64,000 bases of DNA from Linanthus parryae. Lineage: Eukaryota; Streptophyta; Magnoliopsida; Ericales; Polemoniaceae. The stretch's first letter is position 1. The number at the start of each line of letters is the position of its first letter. The position numbers and the translations under genes are program-made. The notes beneath the pieces are model-generated. The model had not been told where the DNA came from, did not search any database, and worked only from the letters and a program-made list of their open reading frames with translations. The stretch is taken from NCBI GenBank assembly GCA_023055425.1, contig JALGPY010000010.1, forward strand, positions 53,047,665-53,111,664, given 5' to 3'. Of the stretch, positions 20,268 through 33,600 are shown in pieces.

Positions 20268-20530
20268 TAATACATGAATGTATCGGGTTGTTAGGGTTTA
20301 TCTAACGTGATAGTAATTCTAGACTCAATGCAAGCGCCAACACACACTTTAATTTCTTCTTTTATTGATTGATAAAATAATAAAACTACAACGTTTAAAT
20401 AAAAAAATGACTAACCATAACTGGATGATTTGACCTAACAGGCTCGGCCCGGTCTACTAACTAATTAATAAATAAACTAAGTAATAACAATAATTAATGA
20501 AGTAAATAAACGGTACTACTTAACGATAGT
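20268..20530 (-). repeat. Element B right LTR, left part
   Basis: Aligns with 17611 onward (T.ATACA.GAAT, then CGGGTTGTTAGGGTT) up to ATAGT, where the array interrupts it. It lacks about 40 bp present in the left LTR and instead carries a 17-bp segment, CTCAATGCAAGCGCCAA, also found just outside it at about 20250. Confidence 0.8.
20526..20530. repeat. Target-site duplicate of the array, left (ATAGT)
   Basis: Identical to 49526-49530. The unfilled counterpart is in the left LTR of element B, so both the duplication and the insertion point are confirmed by a paralogous empty site. Confidence 0.92.
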
Positions 20531-23500
20531 TGTAACACCCCTATTTCTCAAGCGAGCTCTAAGTGCAATATCAAGACTTTGGGGGCGAATTTGTAAATAT
20601 TTTTTTTTCACGGCTTTAATGTGGGCATTTTGGAGCGTTGGCAATATTTGGACCTTGTTAGAATGATTTTGAGGCACTAGAGATGTTCGGGGTGGTTGTG
20701 CAATTCTCTACAAGTAAGTAGAAGCTTTATTTCTAGTTGTACCCAAAAGTTTAGAAAACTACACTTTCACCCCCACTATGCATGTAAGACACTTGTTAAC
20801 ATTCTTTTGACACCCAAAAGCTAGGTGGCAGCTCCAATCTCCCTCTTCAGCACCAGCTGATTTTTGTCAAAGAGGAATTCTCATCTCTTTCCATCATCAT
20901 CATCTTCTTCTTCCTATTCACCACCAACAACCACCAACTCCACCCTAGCTCTACCACCACTTCACCATCTGGAAAGCTGCTATAGCTGGAGGTAGAGGGT
21001 GACCAGGGGATCAAAAGGCACAAATCAATTTCAGGGGAGGGGACGTATCGAGAGAGAAAAATCAATCCTAAGGTATGAACCCTAGCTTAGTAATCGGTCA
21101 AATTCTCCTTCATCCTTGCGTTTCAGCCCCTCTAATCAGTCTTGTTGTGTTCCTGTGGTGATTGCGAGCATGACACACCCAAAATCAGCAGCCAATTCGT
21201 CCGATTTTGACCTTCGCCGGAATCTGGGTTCGAAAACCCGTCGGGAGCACCATCGGTGGCTGGGCTTGGTGGTTTTGTCCGTTCGTGGCCTTCTCTTTCC
21301 GTTCCAGCAGTTGCTTCAGGACTCTGAGCATCGTGGACAATGCTGGCGAACTCAGAAGCACCAGGGGACGCGTTGAATCGCCGGCAACCAAGTCGTGGGT
21401 CGTCGGAATCCGCCATGGCCGCCGGAATCCGCAGAGCTTGGTACAGCCCCTTTTTCTTGCTTGTTTTGATCGATTGAAAGCAGGAGCATGATCCTAATCA
21501 CGTCTAGAACACATTTAGATCACCTAAACACGACTGTAACAAAAAATTATACGGGTTTGATTCGTGCATGTTGAGTGATACGGTTTGAAAACCTGCCCTG
21601 TTCGTCGGCCTGTAACTCCCTTAATCTTGACCAAATAATGCGCGGTTTCTTCCTATGTACTCCTGGGTATGTTGGCTACAAGTTTGGTGTTAATTTCTTC
21701 TTCCAATTCGGTCTCTACCACCCCTGAAATTGGGCTTGAACATGGCTAGTTAGCAAAGTGGTTGCTGTGTTCTTGGCTGCCAAGTGCCAAAAAAAAATTC
21801 TAAGTATGAAAAGTCATTGTGAAACCCTCATTTTGTAACCCTTGTATCTTCTTCAAAACTTAATGAAATTTGGATCTGTTTTCTCCTTTGTGAAGCTGAT
21901 ACATAATACTTCAAATCATCGTCTCTGGGTCATGTTCAAATTTATAACGGATTTCTCACAAAACGATCCTAAAGTTGCTAGTTTGAACTCGCGAAGCACT
22001 ATCGAATTTTTCTAAGTATTGAATCGTAATTTTCATCCAACTTTGGCTAGCGATATTTCTTTGAATACTTGGAGTTTTTAGGAGTTCAAATATGTTCTGG
22101 AATCCTTGCAATGTCATCTTCAAAACCCTATTTCCGGTTTCTTAAAACTCCTTCTCAATTGATCATAAATCAGTCGCGAAGTTGACTACTTGAAAAGACT
22201 TTTCGCTATCTTTGATATTCGGTTTTGAGCATTTGAATGACGTTTCTGGCCTTAACGTTCTTCACGAAACTTGTTCGTATTCATATTCTGAGTCTATATA
22301 TCAATTTTGACCAAGTTTGACTTTCCGAAAACCCTAGTTTGACTGAACTGTATAGGAGGGGCAAAATAGTCATTTCACATAAAATTTGAATTGAGGTTAG
22401 TTTAGTAACTTGGAGTTTGTCAGCATGTCTTGTATGCGTGTTTGGAGTACTTGTATGTAATTCTGGGCTAGGGTTGACCAAGTCAAATGTGGGGGTCTTT
22501 TTGCAGTTTTGCTAAACTTCTGGGGCCTATGTGCAATTAATTAAAACTTTGCATTTGAACAAAGTTAATGTTTGGAGACCAACAACCTGACTTAGAAGGA
22601 TACTTGGAGCCTTAAGAAGGAAGTATTTGACTCGGGAGTGACCAAATCAATAGTTGGGGTCCTTTTGCAATTTAAGAAAATTTTAGGGGCCTAAGTGCAA
22701 TTTATTGAAAGTTGTAGATTTCGTTGCTAAGTTCATATGGAAGAGTTTGAAGTTAATTCTCGCATGTCTTCGGGCCAATATGAGTATAATTTGGGATCTA
22801 GGAAGTTTCAGACACTGTACTAAACGGTTTTGGAGTATCAGGGGCATTTTGGTCAAGTTAGCTTGCATGACCTGCATTTCATTGCATTCTTGCATAAAAC
22901 CTCATATAGAGGGTAAATGCTAATAGACTGTATACTTGACTTGTTTATATCCAGCCGTTGTTCAGGACCGTTCCGCAATAGACGAACGTGTTCGTATCGC
23001 TGCATTCATTGTTAGACCGGATTCACATGAGATGAGCGTTATATGAGTGCTAGCTTTGCTTTGCGCCTTTCATGGCTCAGAGGTAAGTACATATGTACGG
23101 CCTTTTCATATCAAAATCTGCGTATGTGTTTGATGTTTCAAATGAATGTTGTCATATGAAATAGTATGAGAATGCATGTTTTCCACTCGAAAGTTGTTAA
23201 ACTATTTTATTCATCTCCTTTGAGAACTCTCGGAAATTACTTGTCAAAATTTTGATACCTTGATTCTGGTTATGTGACAGAGAAGAAATAAAATACCTCT
23301 AATAGACTTAGGACGATGTAGAGAGTACTGTTATTAATGGGAGGCGTCAAGCGATCCTCCATTTTCTTATGGCTAAGACCATTGAAGCAATGCTTCTTAT
23401 TATTGGATAGAACGTCAATGTTCAAAAATCCGCCCCCGATGAGCCAAAATGTATCAAGATATTGAGGCCAAGGGGTTTATAGAGCTATAGAGTGCTACTT

Positions 23501-24315
23501 ATACTTGTAAGGGTCACTACGGTATAGGGGTGTCGACACTTAAGGCCTTTTAGCTAATGTTGTGAGCGGGGTTGACGAATGGGCTCCCTTAACGCTCGGG
23601 TGAAATAGGGTTTGACAGACCCTAGAAGGAACCCTTAGTGATTATTTCTTTATCCCTATGTTTACATCGATCCTGCTGGTGGCTCTTGACACGCCTCAGC
23701 TAAATTAAACTGTTGATTGAAGTCGAAATTCAAAATTGGCTACTTATTAATGTTGTTTGTGGCTCTTGATATGCCCTTATTGATTTGAAATGAATTGTAA
23801 ATCTTGGCTACTCATGAAGTACTACCGTTATTAGTTCAAATGAACTTGTTTACTCTGGATATTTTACCAACTACTCGTGGTTTCTCAATGTTATTAAATT
23901 GAGAGGTTTTTGTTACTCGTTTACTTCCAGTTGTTCCAAATTCTCCAACATGATAGCTTTACTATTTAACTCTTCTAATTTGTTTCAACTCATGCTTCCG
24001 TGCCACTCGATGCTTTACATGTCGTAGTATGTATTTACTCAGTTTTTACTGATTATTTCTTCAAAACTGCGTCGGCATTTGCCATTTTAAAACCGCAGGT
24101 CGTCAATCAAAGAGGGGGTTGGGAACGCTGGAACGAGACGAAGAAGTTTAGCTTAAGTCAGATCACTTAGTAGATCACACACGATTTGTTTTAGATTGTA
24201 CTTATTATCGAAATTTTGTTATGTACATTAAGCCAAATGTAATATTAATTGTATATTTCTAATTTTGGTTGTCGATTGTCTCTTTAACCCTGAACCGAGA
24301 TCCCGGGTAGTTTCA
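20531..24315 (+). repeat. Array LTR 1 (outer left)
   Basis: 3,785 bp. It carries the most private differences of the six, concentrated in the first 2 kb (e.g. GGACCTTG for GGACGTTG near 20654, CTGATTTTTG for CTGAGTTTTG near 20858, and ACAAAAAATTA for ACAACAAATTA near 21539). Internal landmarks common to all copies are a CCA/CT-rich stretch near offset 350-440 followed by a GC-rich patch, as in R-region leaders of chromovirus LTRs, and TATATAT near offset 1,765. Confidence 0.95.
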
Positions 24316-25571
24316 GATGGTATCAGAGCATCGGTTCTCCGGTTAAAGTGACTTTTCGATATCCATTAGTAGTGAATAAGAAAGATAAAACGTTTTCGAA
24401 ATTTAAAAATTAACTAGGATAACTCAATTTGAAAATAAATGAAATAAACAAGCCGTCTGGGTGTTTGGGTACTTATCTATAGTTAAACTTGGTTTGTACT
24501 GTACTTGTTGATTAAATGTTAACGGCTATTTGTTTTGTGAATCATGCATTATCTGCTTGTCTATTAAAACGCGCAGTACCTATGTGACATTTATTTATAT
24601 CTAATTGTTTGTCCTATTTGTGAATGCGTATCTTTGACTCTTTATTATGTAAGTAATTTCTCGACGAGAGAGTAACGACGTTGTGACTGAGAAGACCCCG
24701 AGACCATTCTTTCGCACCTACGAGTGACGAACCTTAAAACATTAGTTTGAATTTGGTTTATTTTGAGTTAGTTTGACATGGTTCTTTCCAAAATTAGAAA
24801 CTTCTGAAAATAAAGTATTTATTACAAAAAAAAAATGGGTTCTGAAAAATTATTGACGTTTCGAGCTACCAAATGCCAAGTGATATTGACCACTTTGGTT
24901 ATCAGTCCGCTGGCGCGACTCTTAGTACGACGGTACTATAAGTTGTACCCGCTGTGTAGACTAAGTTGGAACATTTGAAGCACATGCGAGTTGTGTTGGA
25001 AAGGCACGTTGTGTGACGACACATAGTGTTCTTTCTCCCTCGTATGCGTGGAACACTTTAGGTGATTGGTTTATCTAACCCTATAGAGGTAAGACAACAT
25101 TTTTAACCCGGATGATTCAAGCAAAACGACATATTATCCTTGATAAAAGTATTTGTCTAAAAGTTCCGAGATTTGTATAAATTCTAGCAAATTTTTGAGT
25201 TGCTTCTAAAATTGAGAACTTGTATGTTGTTATCAAACTTTCAAAATCTTGTTTCGAACTCTTACTTGTACTAATCATATACGAAACCCTATTGTGATGC
25301 GAGTCTAGGCTGGATAGTAATATAGACTCATAATAGACCCCGTCGTGCGGAGAGTAAGAATGAGAAATTTCTACCGGTTAAGGTGTTTCTAGCTGACCAA
25401 CTAAGGAAGCCATATTTTGGGAGCAGAACATTCGACGAGAGCGGTTTATGTACTTGTCTGGCTAAGTCAAATAGACTGAGTCACTGTGCTACATTTCATG
25501 TGCATTTCATGTATGAGGGTAAGTATAGTATGAGATCTTCGGGGACGAAGATTCTTTTAAGGTGGGTAGAT
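24316..25571 (+). mobile_element. Array internal segment 1
   Basis: 1,256 bp; primer site at 24318, purine tract 25559-25570. Non-coding. Shares TATTATCC, TTTTTGAGTTGC and GCCATATTTTGGG with internal 3. Confidence 0.93.
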
Positions 25572-28500
25572 TGTAACACCCCTATTTCTCAAGCGAGCTC
25601 TAAGTGCAATATCAAGACTTTGGGGGCGAATTTGTAAATATTTTTTTTTCACGGCTTTAATGTGGGCATTTTGGAGCGTTGGCAATATTTGGACGTTGTT
25701 AGAATGATTTTGAGTCACTAGAGATGTTCGGGGTGGTTGTGCAATTCTCTACAAGTAAGTAGAAGCTCTATTTCTAGATGTACCCAAAAGTTTAGAAAAC
25801 TACACTTTCACCCCCACTATGCATGTAAGACACTTGTTAACATTCTTTTGACACCCAAAAGCTAGGTGGCAGCTCCAATCTCCCTCTTCAGCACCAGCTG
25901 AGTTTTGTCAAAGAGGAATTCTCATCTCTTTCCATCATCATCATCTTCTTCTTCCTATTCACCACCAACAACCACCAACTCCACCCTAGCTATACCACCA
26001 CTTCACCATCTGGAAAGCTGCTATAGCTGGAGGTAGAGGGTGACCAGGGGATCAAAAGGCACAAATCAATTTCAGGGGAGGGGACGTATCGAGAGAGAAA
26101 AATCAATCCTAAGGTATGAACCCTAGCTTAGTAATCGGTCAAATTCTCCTTCATCCTTGCGTTTCAGCCCCTCTAATCAGTCTTGTTGTGTTCCTGTGGT
26201 GATTGCGAGCATGACACACCCAAAATCAGCAGCCAATTCGTCCGATTTTGACCTTCGCCGGAATCTGGGTTCGAAAACCCGTCGGGAGCACCATCGGTGG
26301 CTGGGCTTGGTGGTTCTGTCCGTTCGTGGCCTTCTCTTTCCGTTCCAGCAGTTGCTTCAGGACTCTGAGCATCGTGGACAATGCTGGCGAACTCAGAAGC
26401 ACCAGGGGACGCGTTGAATCGCCGGCAACCAAGTCGTGGGTCGCCGGAATCCGCCATGGCCGCCGGAATCCGCAGAGCTTGGTACAGCCCCTTTTTCTTG
26501 CTTGTTTTGATCGATTGAAAGCAGGAGCATGATCCTAATCACGTCTAGAACAAATTTAGATCACCTAAACACGACTGTAACAACAAATTATACGGGTTTG
26601 ATTCGTGCATGTTGAGTTATACGGTTTGAAAACCTGCCCTGTTCGTCGGCCTGTAACTCCCTCAATTCTTGACCAAATAATGCGCGGTTTCTTCCTATGT
26701 ACTCCTGGGTATGTTGGCTACCAGTTTGGTGTTAATTTCTTCTTCCAATTCGGTCTCTACCACCCCTGAAATTGGGCTTGAACATGGCTAGTTAGCAAAG
26801 TGGTTGCTGTGTTCTTGGCTGCCAAGTGCCTAAAAAAAATTCTAAGTATGAAAAGTCATTGTGAAACCCTCATTTTGTAACCCTTGTATCTTCTTCAAAA
26901 CTTAATGAAATTTGGATCTGTTTTCTCCTTTGTGAAGCTGATACATAATACTTCAAATCATTGTCTCTGGGTCATGTTCAAATTTATAACGGATTTCTCA
27001 CAAAACGAGCCTAAAGTTGCTAGTTTGAACTCGCGAAGCACTATCGAATTTTTCTAAGTATTGAATCGTAATTTTCATCCAACTTTGGCTAGCGATATTT
27101 CTTTGAATACTTGGAGTTTTTAGGAGTTCAAATATGTTCTGGAATCCTTGCAATGTCATCTTCAAAACCCTATTTCCGGTTTCTTAAAACTCCTTCTCAA
27201 TTGATCATAAATCAATCGCGAAGTTGACTACTTGAAACGACTTTTCGCTATCTTTGATATTCGGTTTTGAGCTTTTGAATGACGTTTCTGGCCTTAACGT
27301 TCTTCACAAAACTTGTTCGTATTCATATTCTGAGTCTATATATCAATTTTGACCAAGTTTTACTTTCCGAAAACCCTAGTTTGACTGAACTGTATAGGAG
27401 GGGCAAAATAGTCATTTCACATAAACTTTGAATTGAGGTTAGTTTAGTAACTTGGAGTTTGTCAGCATGTCTTGTATGCGTGTTTGGAGTACTTGTATGT
27501 AATTCTGGGCTAGGGTTGACCAAGTCAAATGTGGGGGTCTTTTTGCAGTTTTGCTAAACTTCTGGGGCCTATGTGCAATTAATTAAAACTTTGCATTTGA
27601 ACAAAGTTAATGTTTGGAGACCAACAACCTGACTTAGAAGGATACTTGGAGCCTTAAGAAGGAAGTATTTGACTCGGGAGTGACCAAATCAATAGTTGGG
27701 GTCCTTTTGCAAATTAAGAAACTTTAGGGGCCTAAGTGCAATTTATTGAAAGTTGTAGATTTCGTTGCTAAGTTCATATGGAAGAGTTTGAAGTTAATTC
27801 TCGCATGTCTTCGGGCCAATATGAGTATAATTTGGGATCTAGGAAGTTTCAGACACTGTACTAAACGGTTTTGGAGTATCAGGGGCATTTTGGTCAAGTT
27901 AGCTTGCATGACCTGCATTTCATTGCATTCTTGCATAAAACCTCATATAGAGGGTAAATGCTAATAGACTGTATACTTGACTTGTTTATATCCAGCCGTT
28001 GTTCAGGACCGTTCCGCAATAGACGAACGTGTTCGTATCGCTGCATTCACTGTTAGACCGGATTCACATGAGATGAGCGTTATATGAGTGCTAGCTTTGC
28101 TTTGCGCCTTTCATGGCTCAGAGGTAAGTACATATGTACGGCCTTTTCATATCAAAATCTGCGTATGTGTTTGATGTTTCAAATGAATGTTGTCATATGA
28201 AATAGTATGAGAATGCATGTTTTCCACTCGAAAGTTGTTAAACTATTTTATTCATCTCCTTTGAGAACTCTCGGAAATTACTTGTCAAAATTTTGATACC
28301 TTGATTCTGGTTATGTGACAGAGAAGAAATAAAATACCTCTAATAGACTTAGGACGATGTACAGAGTACTGTTATTAATGGGAGGCGTCAAGCGATCCTC
28401 CATTTTCTTATGGCTAAGACCATTGAAGCAATGCTTCTTATTATTGGATAGAACGTCAATGTTCAAAAATCCGCCCCCGATGAGCCAAAATGTATCAAGA

Positions 28501-29356
28501 TATTGAGGCCAAGGGGTTTATAGAGCTATAGAGTGCTACTTATAGTTGTAAGGGTCACTACGGTATAGGGGTGTCGACACTTAAGGCCTTTTAGCTAATG
28601 TTGTGAGCGGGGTTGACGAATGGGCTCCCTTAACGCTCGGGTGAAATAGGGTTTGACAGACCCTAGAAGGAACCCTTAGTGATTATTTCTTTATCCCTCT
28701 GTTTACATCGATCCTGCTGGTGGCTCTTGACACGCCTCAGCTAAATTAAACTGTAGATTGAAGTCGAAATTCAAAATTGGCTACTTATTAATGTTGTTTG
28801 TGGCTCTTGATATGCCCTTATTGATTTGAAATGAATTGTAAATCTTGGCTACTCATGAAGTACTACCGTTATTAGTTCAAATGAACTTGTTTACTCTGGA
28901 TATTTTACCAACTACTCGTGGTTTCTCAATGTTATTAAATTGAGAGGTTTTTGTTACTCGTTTACTTCCAGTTGTTCCAAATTCTCCAACATGATAGCTT
29001 TACTATTTAACTCTTCTAATTTGTTTCAACTCATGCTTCCGTGCCACTCGATGCTTTACATGTCGTAGTATGTATTTACTTAGTTTTTACTGATTATTTC
29101 TTCAAAACTGCGTCGGCATTTGCCATTTTAAAACCGCAGGTCGTCAATCAAAGAGGGGGTTGGGAACGCTGGAACGAGACGAAGAAGTTTAGCTTAAGTC
29201 ATATCACTTAGTAGATCACACACGATTTGTTTTAGATTGTACTTATTATCGAAATTTTGTTATGTACATTAAGCCAAATGTAATATTAATTGTATATTTC
29301 TACTTTTGGTTGTCGATTGTCTCTTTAACCCTGAACCGAGATCCCGGGTAGTTTCA
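25572..29356 (+). repeat. Array LTR 2
   Basis: 3,785 bp. Shares GAGTCAC (25712), AATCATTGTC (26956) and TATAGTTG (28541) with LTR 4 only. Confidence 0.95.
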
Positions 29357-30612
29357 GATGGTATCAGAGCATCGGTTCTCCGGTTAAAGTGACTTTTCGA
29401 TATCCATTAGTAGAGAATAAGAAAGATAAAAAGTTTTCGAAATTTAAAAATTAACTAGGATAACTCAATTTGAAAATAAATGAAATAAACAAGCCGTCTG
29501 GGTGTTTGGGTACTTATCTATAGTTAAACTTGGTTTGTACTGTACTTGTTGATTAAATGTTAACGGCTATTTGTTTTGTGAATCATGCATTATCTGCTTG
29601 TCTATTTAAACGCGCAGTACCTATGTGACATTTATTTATATCTAATTGTTTGTCCTATTTGTGAATGCGTATCTTTGACTCTTTATTATGTAAGTAATTT
29701 CTCGACGAGAGAGTAACAACGTTGTGACTGAGAAGACCCCGAGACCATTCTTTCACACCTACGAGTGACGAACCTTAAAACATTAGTTTGAATTTGGTTT
29801 ATTTTGAGTTAGTTTGACATGGTTCTTTCCAAAATTAGAAACTTCTGAAAATAAAGTATTTATTACAAAAAAAAAATGGGTTCTGAAAAATTATTGACGT
29901 TTCGAGCTACCAAATGCCAAGTGATATTGACCACTTTGGTTATCAGTCCGCTGGCGCGACTCTTAGTACGACGGTACTATAAGTTGTACCCGCTGTGTAG
30001 ACTAAGTTGGAACATTTGAAGCACATGCGAGTTGTGTTGGAAAGGCACGTTGTGTGACGACACATAGTGTTCTTTCTCCCTCGTATGCGTGGAACACTTT
30101 AGGTGATTGGTTTATCTAACCCTATAGAGGTAAGACAACATTTTTAACCCGGATGATTCAAGCAAAACGACATATTAGCCTTGATAAAAGTATTTGTCTA
30201 AAAGTTCCGAGATTTGTATAAATTCTAGCAAATTTTTGGGTTGCTTCTAAAATTGAGAACTTGTATGTTGTTATCAAACTTTCAAAATCTTGTTTCGAAC
30301 TCTTACTTGTACTAATCATATACGAAACCCTATTGTGATGCGAGTCTAGGCTGGATAGTAATATAGACTCATAATAGACCCCGTCGTGCGGAGAGTAAGA
30401 ATGAGAAATTTCTACCGGTTAAGGTGTTTCTAGCTGACCAACTAAGGAAGCCATCTTTTGGGAGCAGAACATTCGACGAGAGCGGTTTATGTACTTGTCT
30501 GGCTAAGTCAAATAGACTGAGTCACTGTGCTACATTTCATGTGCATTTCATGTATGAGGGTAAGTATAGTATGAGATCTTCGGGGACGAAGATTCTTTTA
30601 AGGTGGGTAGAT
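29357..30612 (+). mobile_element. Array internal segment 2
   Basis: 1,256 bp; primer site at 29359. Private GATAAAAAG near 29425. Its 3' part matches internals 4 and 5 (TTTTTGGGTTGC, GCCATCTTTTGGG). Confidence 0.93.
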
Positions 30613-33600
30613 TGTAACACCCCTATTTCTCAAGCGAGCTCTAAGTGCAATATCAAGACTTTGGGGGCGAATTTGTAAATATTTTTTTTTCACGGCTTTA
30701 ATGTGGGCATTTTGGAGCGTTGGCAATATTTGGACGTTGTTAGAATGATTTTGAGGCACTAGAGATGTTCGGGGTGGTTGTGCAATTCTCTACAAGTAAG
30801 TAGAAGCTCTATTTCTAGTTGTACCCAAAAGTTCAAAAAACTACACTTTCACCCCCACTATGCATGTAAGACACTTGTTAACATTCTTTTGACACCCAAA
30901 AGCTAGGTGGCAGCTCCAATCTCCCTCTTCAGCACCAGCTGAGTTTTGTCAAAGAGGAATTCTCATCTCTTTCCATCATCATCATCTTCTTCTTCCTATT
31001 CACCACCAACAACCACCAACTCCACCCTAGCTATACCACCACTTCACCATCTGGAAAGCTGCTATAGCTGGAGGTACAGGGTGACCAGGGGATCAAAAGG
31101 CACAAATCAATTTCAGGGGAGGGGACGTATCGAGAGAGAAAAATCAATCCTAAGGTATGAACCCTAGCTTAGTAATCGGTCAAATTCTCCTTCATCCTTG
31201 CGTTTCAGCCCCTCTAATCAGTCTTGTTGTGTTCCTGTGGTGATTGCGAGCATGACACACCAGAAATCAGCAGCCAATTCGTCCGATTTTGACCTTCGCC
31301 GGAATCTGGGTTCGAAAACCCGTCGGGAGCACCATCGGTGGCTGGGCTTGGTGGTTCTGTCCGTTCGTGGCCTTCTCTTTCCGTTCCAGCAGTTGCTTCA
31401 GGACTCTGAGCATCGTGGACAATGCTGGCGAACTCAGAAGCACCAGGGGACGCGTTGAATCGCCGGCAACCAAGTCGTGGGTCGCCGGAATCCGCCATGG
31501 CCGCCGGAATCCGCAGAGCTTGGTACAGCCCCTTTTTCTTGCTTGTTTTGATCGATTGAAAGCAGGAGCATGATCCTAATCACGTCTAGAACAAATTTAG
31601 ATCACCTAAACACGACTGTAACAACAAATTATACGGGTTTGATTCGTGCATGTTGAGTTATACGGTTTGAAAACCTGCCCTGTTCGTCGGCCTGTAACTC
31701 CCTCAATTCTTGACCAAATAATGCGCGGTTTCTTCCTATGTACTCCTGGGTATGTTGGCTACAAGTTTGGTGTTAATTTCTTCTTCCAATTCGGTCTCTA
31801 CCACCCCTGAAATTGGGCTTGAACATGGCTAGTTAGCAAAGTGGTTGCTGTGTTCTTGGCTGCCAAGTGCCTAAAAAAAATTCTAAGTATGAAAAGTCAT
31901 TGTGAAACCCTCATTTTGTAACCCTTGTATCTTCTTCAAAACTTAATGAAATTTGGATCTGTTTTCTCCTTTGTGAAGCTGATACATAATACTTCAAATC
32001 ATCGTCTCTGGGTAATGTTCAAATTTATAACGGATTTCTCACAAAACGAGCCTAAAGTTGCTAGTTTGAACTCGCGAAGCACTATCGAATTTTTCTAAGT
32101 ATTGAATCGTAATTTTCATCCAACTTTGGCTAGCGATATTTCTTTGAATACTTGGAGTTTTTAGGAGTTCAAATATGTTCTGGAATCCTTGCAATGTCAT
32201 CTTCAAAACCCTATTTCCGGTTTCTTAGAACTCCTTCTCAATTAATCATAAATCAGTCGCGAAGTTGACTACTTGAAACGACTTTTCGCTATCTTTGATA
32301 TTCGGTTTTGAGCATTTGAATGACGTTTCTGGCCTTAACGTTCTTCACGAAACTTGTTCGTATTCATATTCTGAGTCTATATATCAATTTTGACCAAGTT
32401 TGACTTTCCGAAAACCCTAGTTTGACTGAACTGTATAGGAGGGGCAAAATAGTCATTTCACATAAACTTTGAATTGAGGTTAGTTTAGTAACTTGGAGTT
32501 TGTCAGCATGTCTTGTATGCGTGTTTGGAGTACTTGTATGTAATTCTGGGCTAGGGTTGACCAAGTCAAATGTGGGGGTCTTTTTGCAGTTTTGCTAAAC
32601 TTCTGGGGCCTATGTGCAATTAATTAAAACTTTGCATTTGAACAAAGTTAATGTTTGGAGACCAACAACCTGACTTAGAAGGATACTTGGAGCCTTAAGA
32701 AGGAAGTATTTGACTCGGGAGTGACCAAATCAATAGTTGGGGTCCTTTTGCAATTTAAGAAAATTTTAGGGGCCTAAGTGCAATTTATTGAAAGTTGTAG
32801 ATTTCGTTGCTAAGTTCATATGGAAGAGTTTGAAGTTAATTCTCGCATGTCTTCGGGCCAATATGAGTATAATTTGGGATCTAGGAAGTTTCAGACACTG
32901 TACTAAACGGTTTTGGAGTATCAGGGGCATTTTGGTCAAGTTAGCTTGCATGACCTGCATTTCATTGCATTCTTGCATAAAACCTCATATAGAGGGTAAA
33001 TGCTAATAGACTGTATACTTGACTTGTTTATATCCAGCCGTTGTTCAGGACCGTTCCGCAATAGACGAACGTGTTCGTATCGCTGCATTCATTGTTAGAC
33101 CGGATTCACATGAGATGAGCGTTATATGAGTGCTAGCTTTGCTTTGCGCCTTTCATGGCTCAGAGGTAAGTACATATGTACGGCCTTTTCATATCAAAAT
33201 CTGCGTATGTGTTTGATGTTTCAAATGAATGTTGTCATATGAAATAGTATGAGAATGCATGTTTTCCACTCGAAAGTTGTTAAACTATTTTATTCATCTC
33301 CTTTGAGAACTCTCGGAAATTACTTGTCAAAATTTTGATACCTTGATTCTGGTTATGTGACAGAGAAGAAATAAAATACCTCTAATAGACTTAGGACGAT
33401 GTACAGAGTACTGTTATTAATGGGAGGCGTCAAGCGATCCTCCATTTTCTTATGGCTAAGACCATTGAAGCAATGCTTCTTATTATTGGATAGAACGTCA
33501 ATGTTCAAAAATCCGCCCCCGATGAGCCAAAATGTATCAAGATATTGAAGCCAAGGGGTTTATAGAGCTATAGAGTGATACTTATACTTGTAAGGGTCAC

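Noticed and set aside
21132..21416. A 94-aa minus-strand ORF and an 86-aa plus-strand ORF kept open in all six array LTRs
   Set aside because: The LTRs are nearly identical, so shared open frames carry no evidence of selection; both overlap each other in a GC-rich patch and match no family I know.
24318..24329. tRNA-Met gene fragment
   Set aside because: TGGTATCAGAGC is only the complement of the tRNA 3' end placed right after an LTR; no tRNA body follows.
30946..31167. A 73-aa ORF present only in LTR3 and LTR6
   Set aside because: It exists only because one base (TAG to TAC in GGTACAGGG) removes a stop in these two copies; it is a useful marker of shared history, not a gene.
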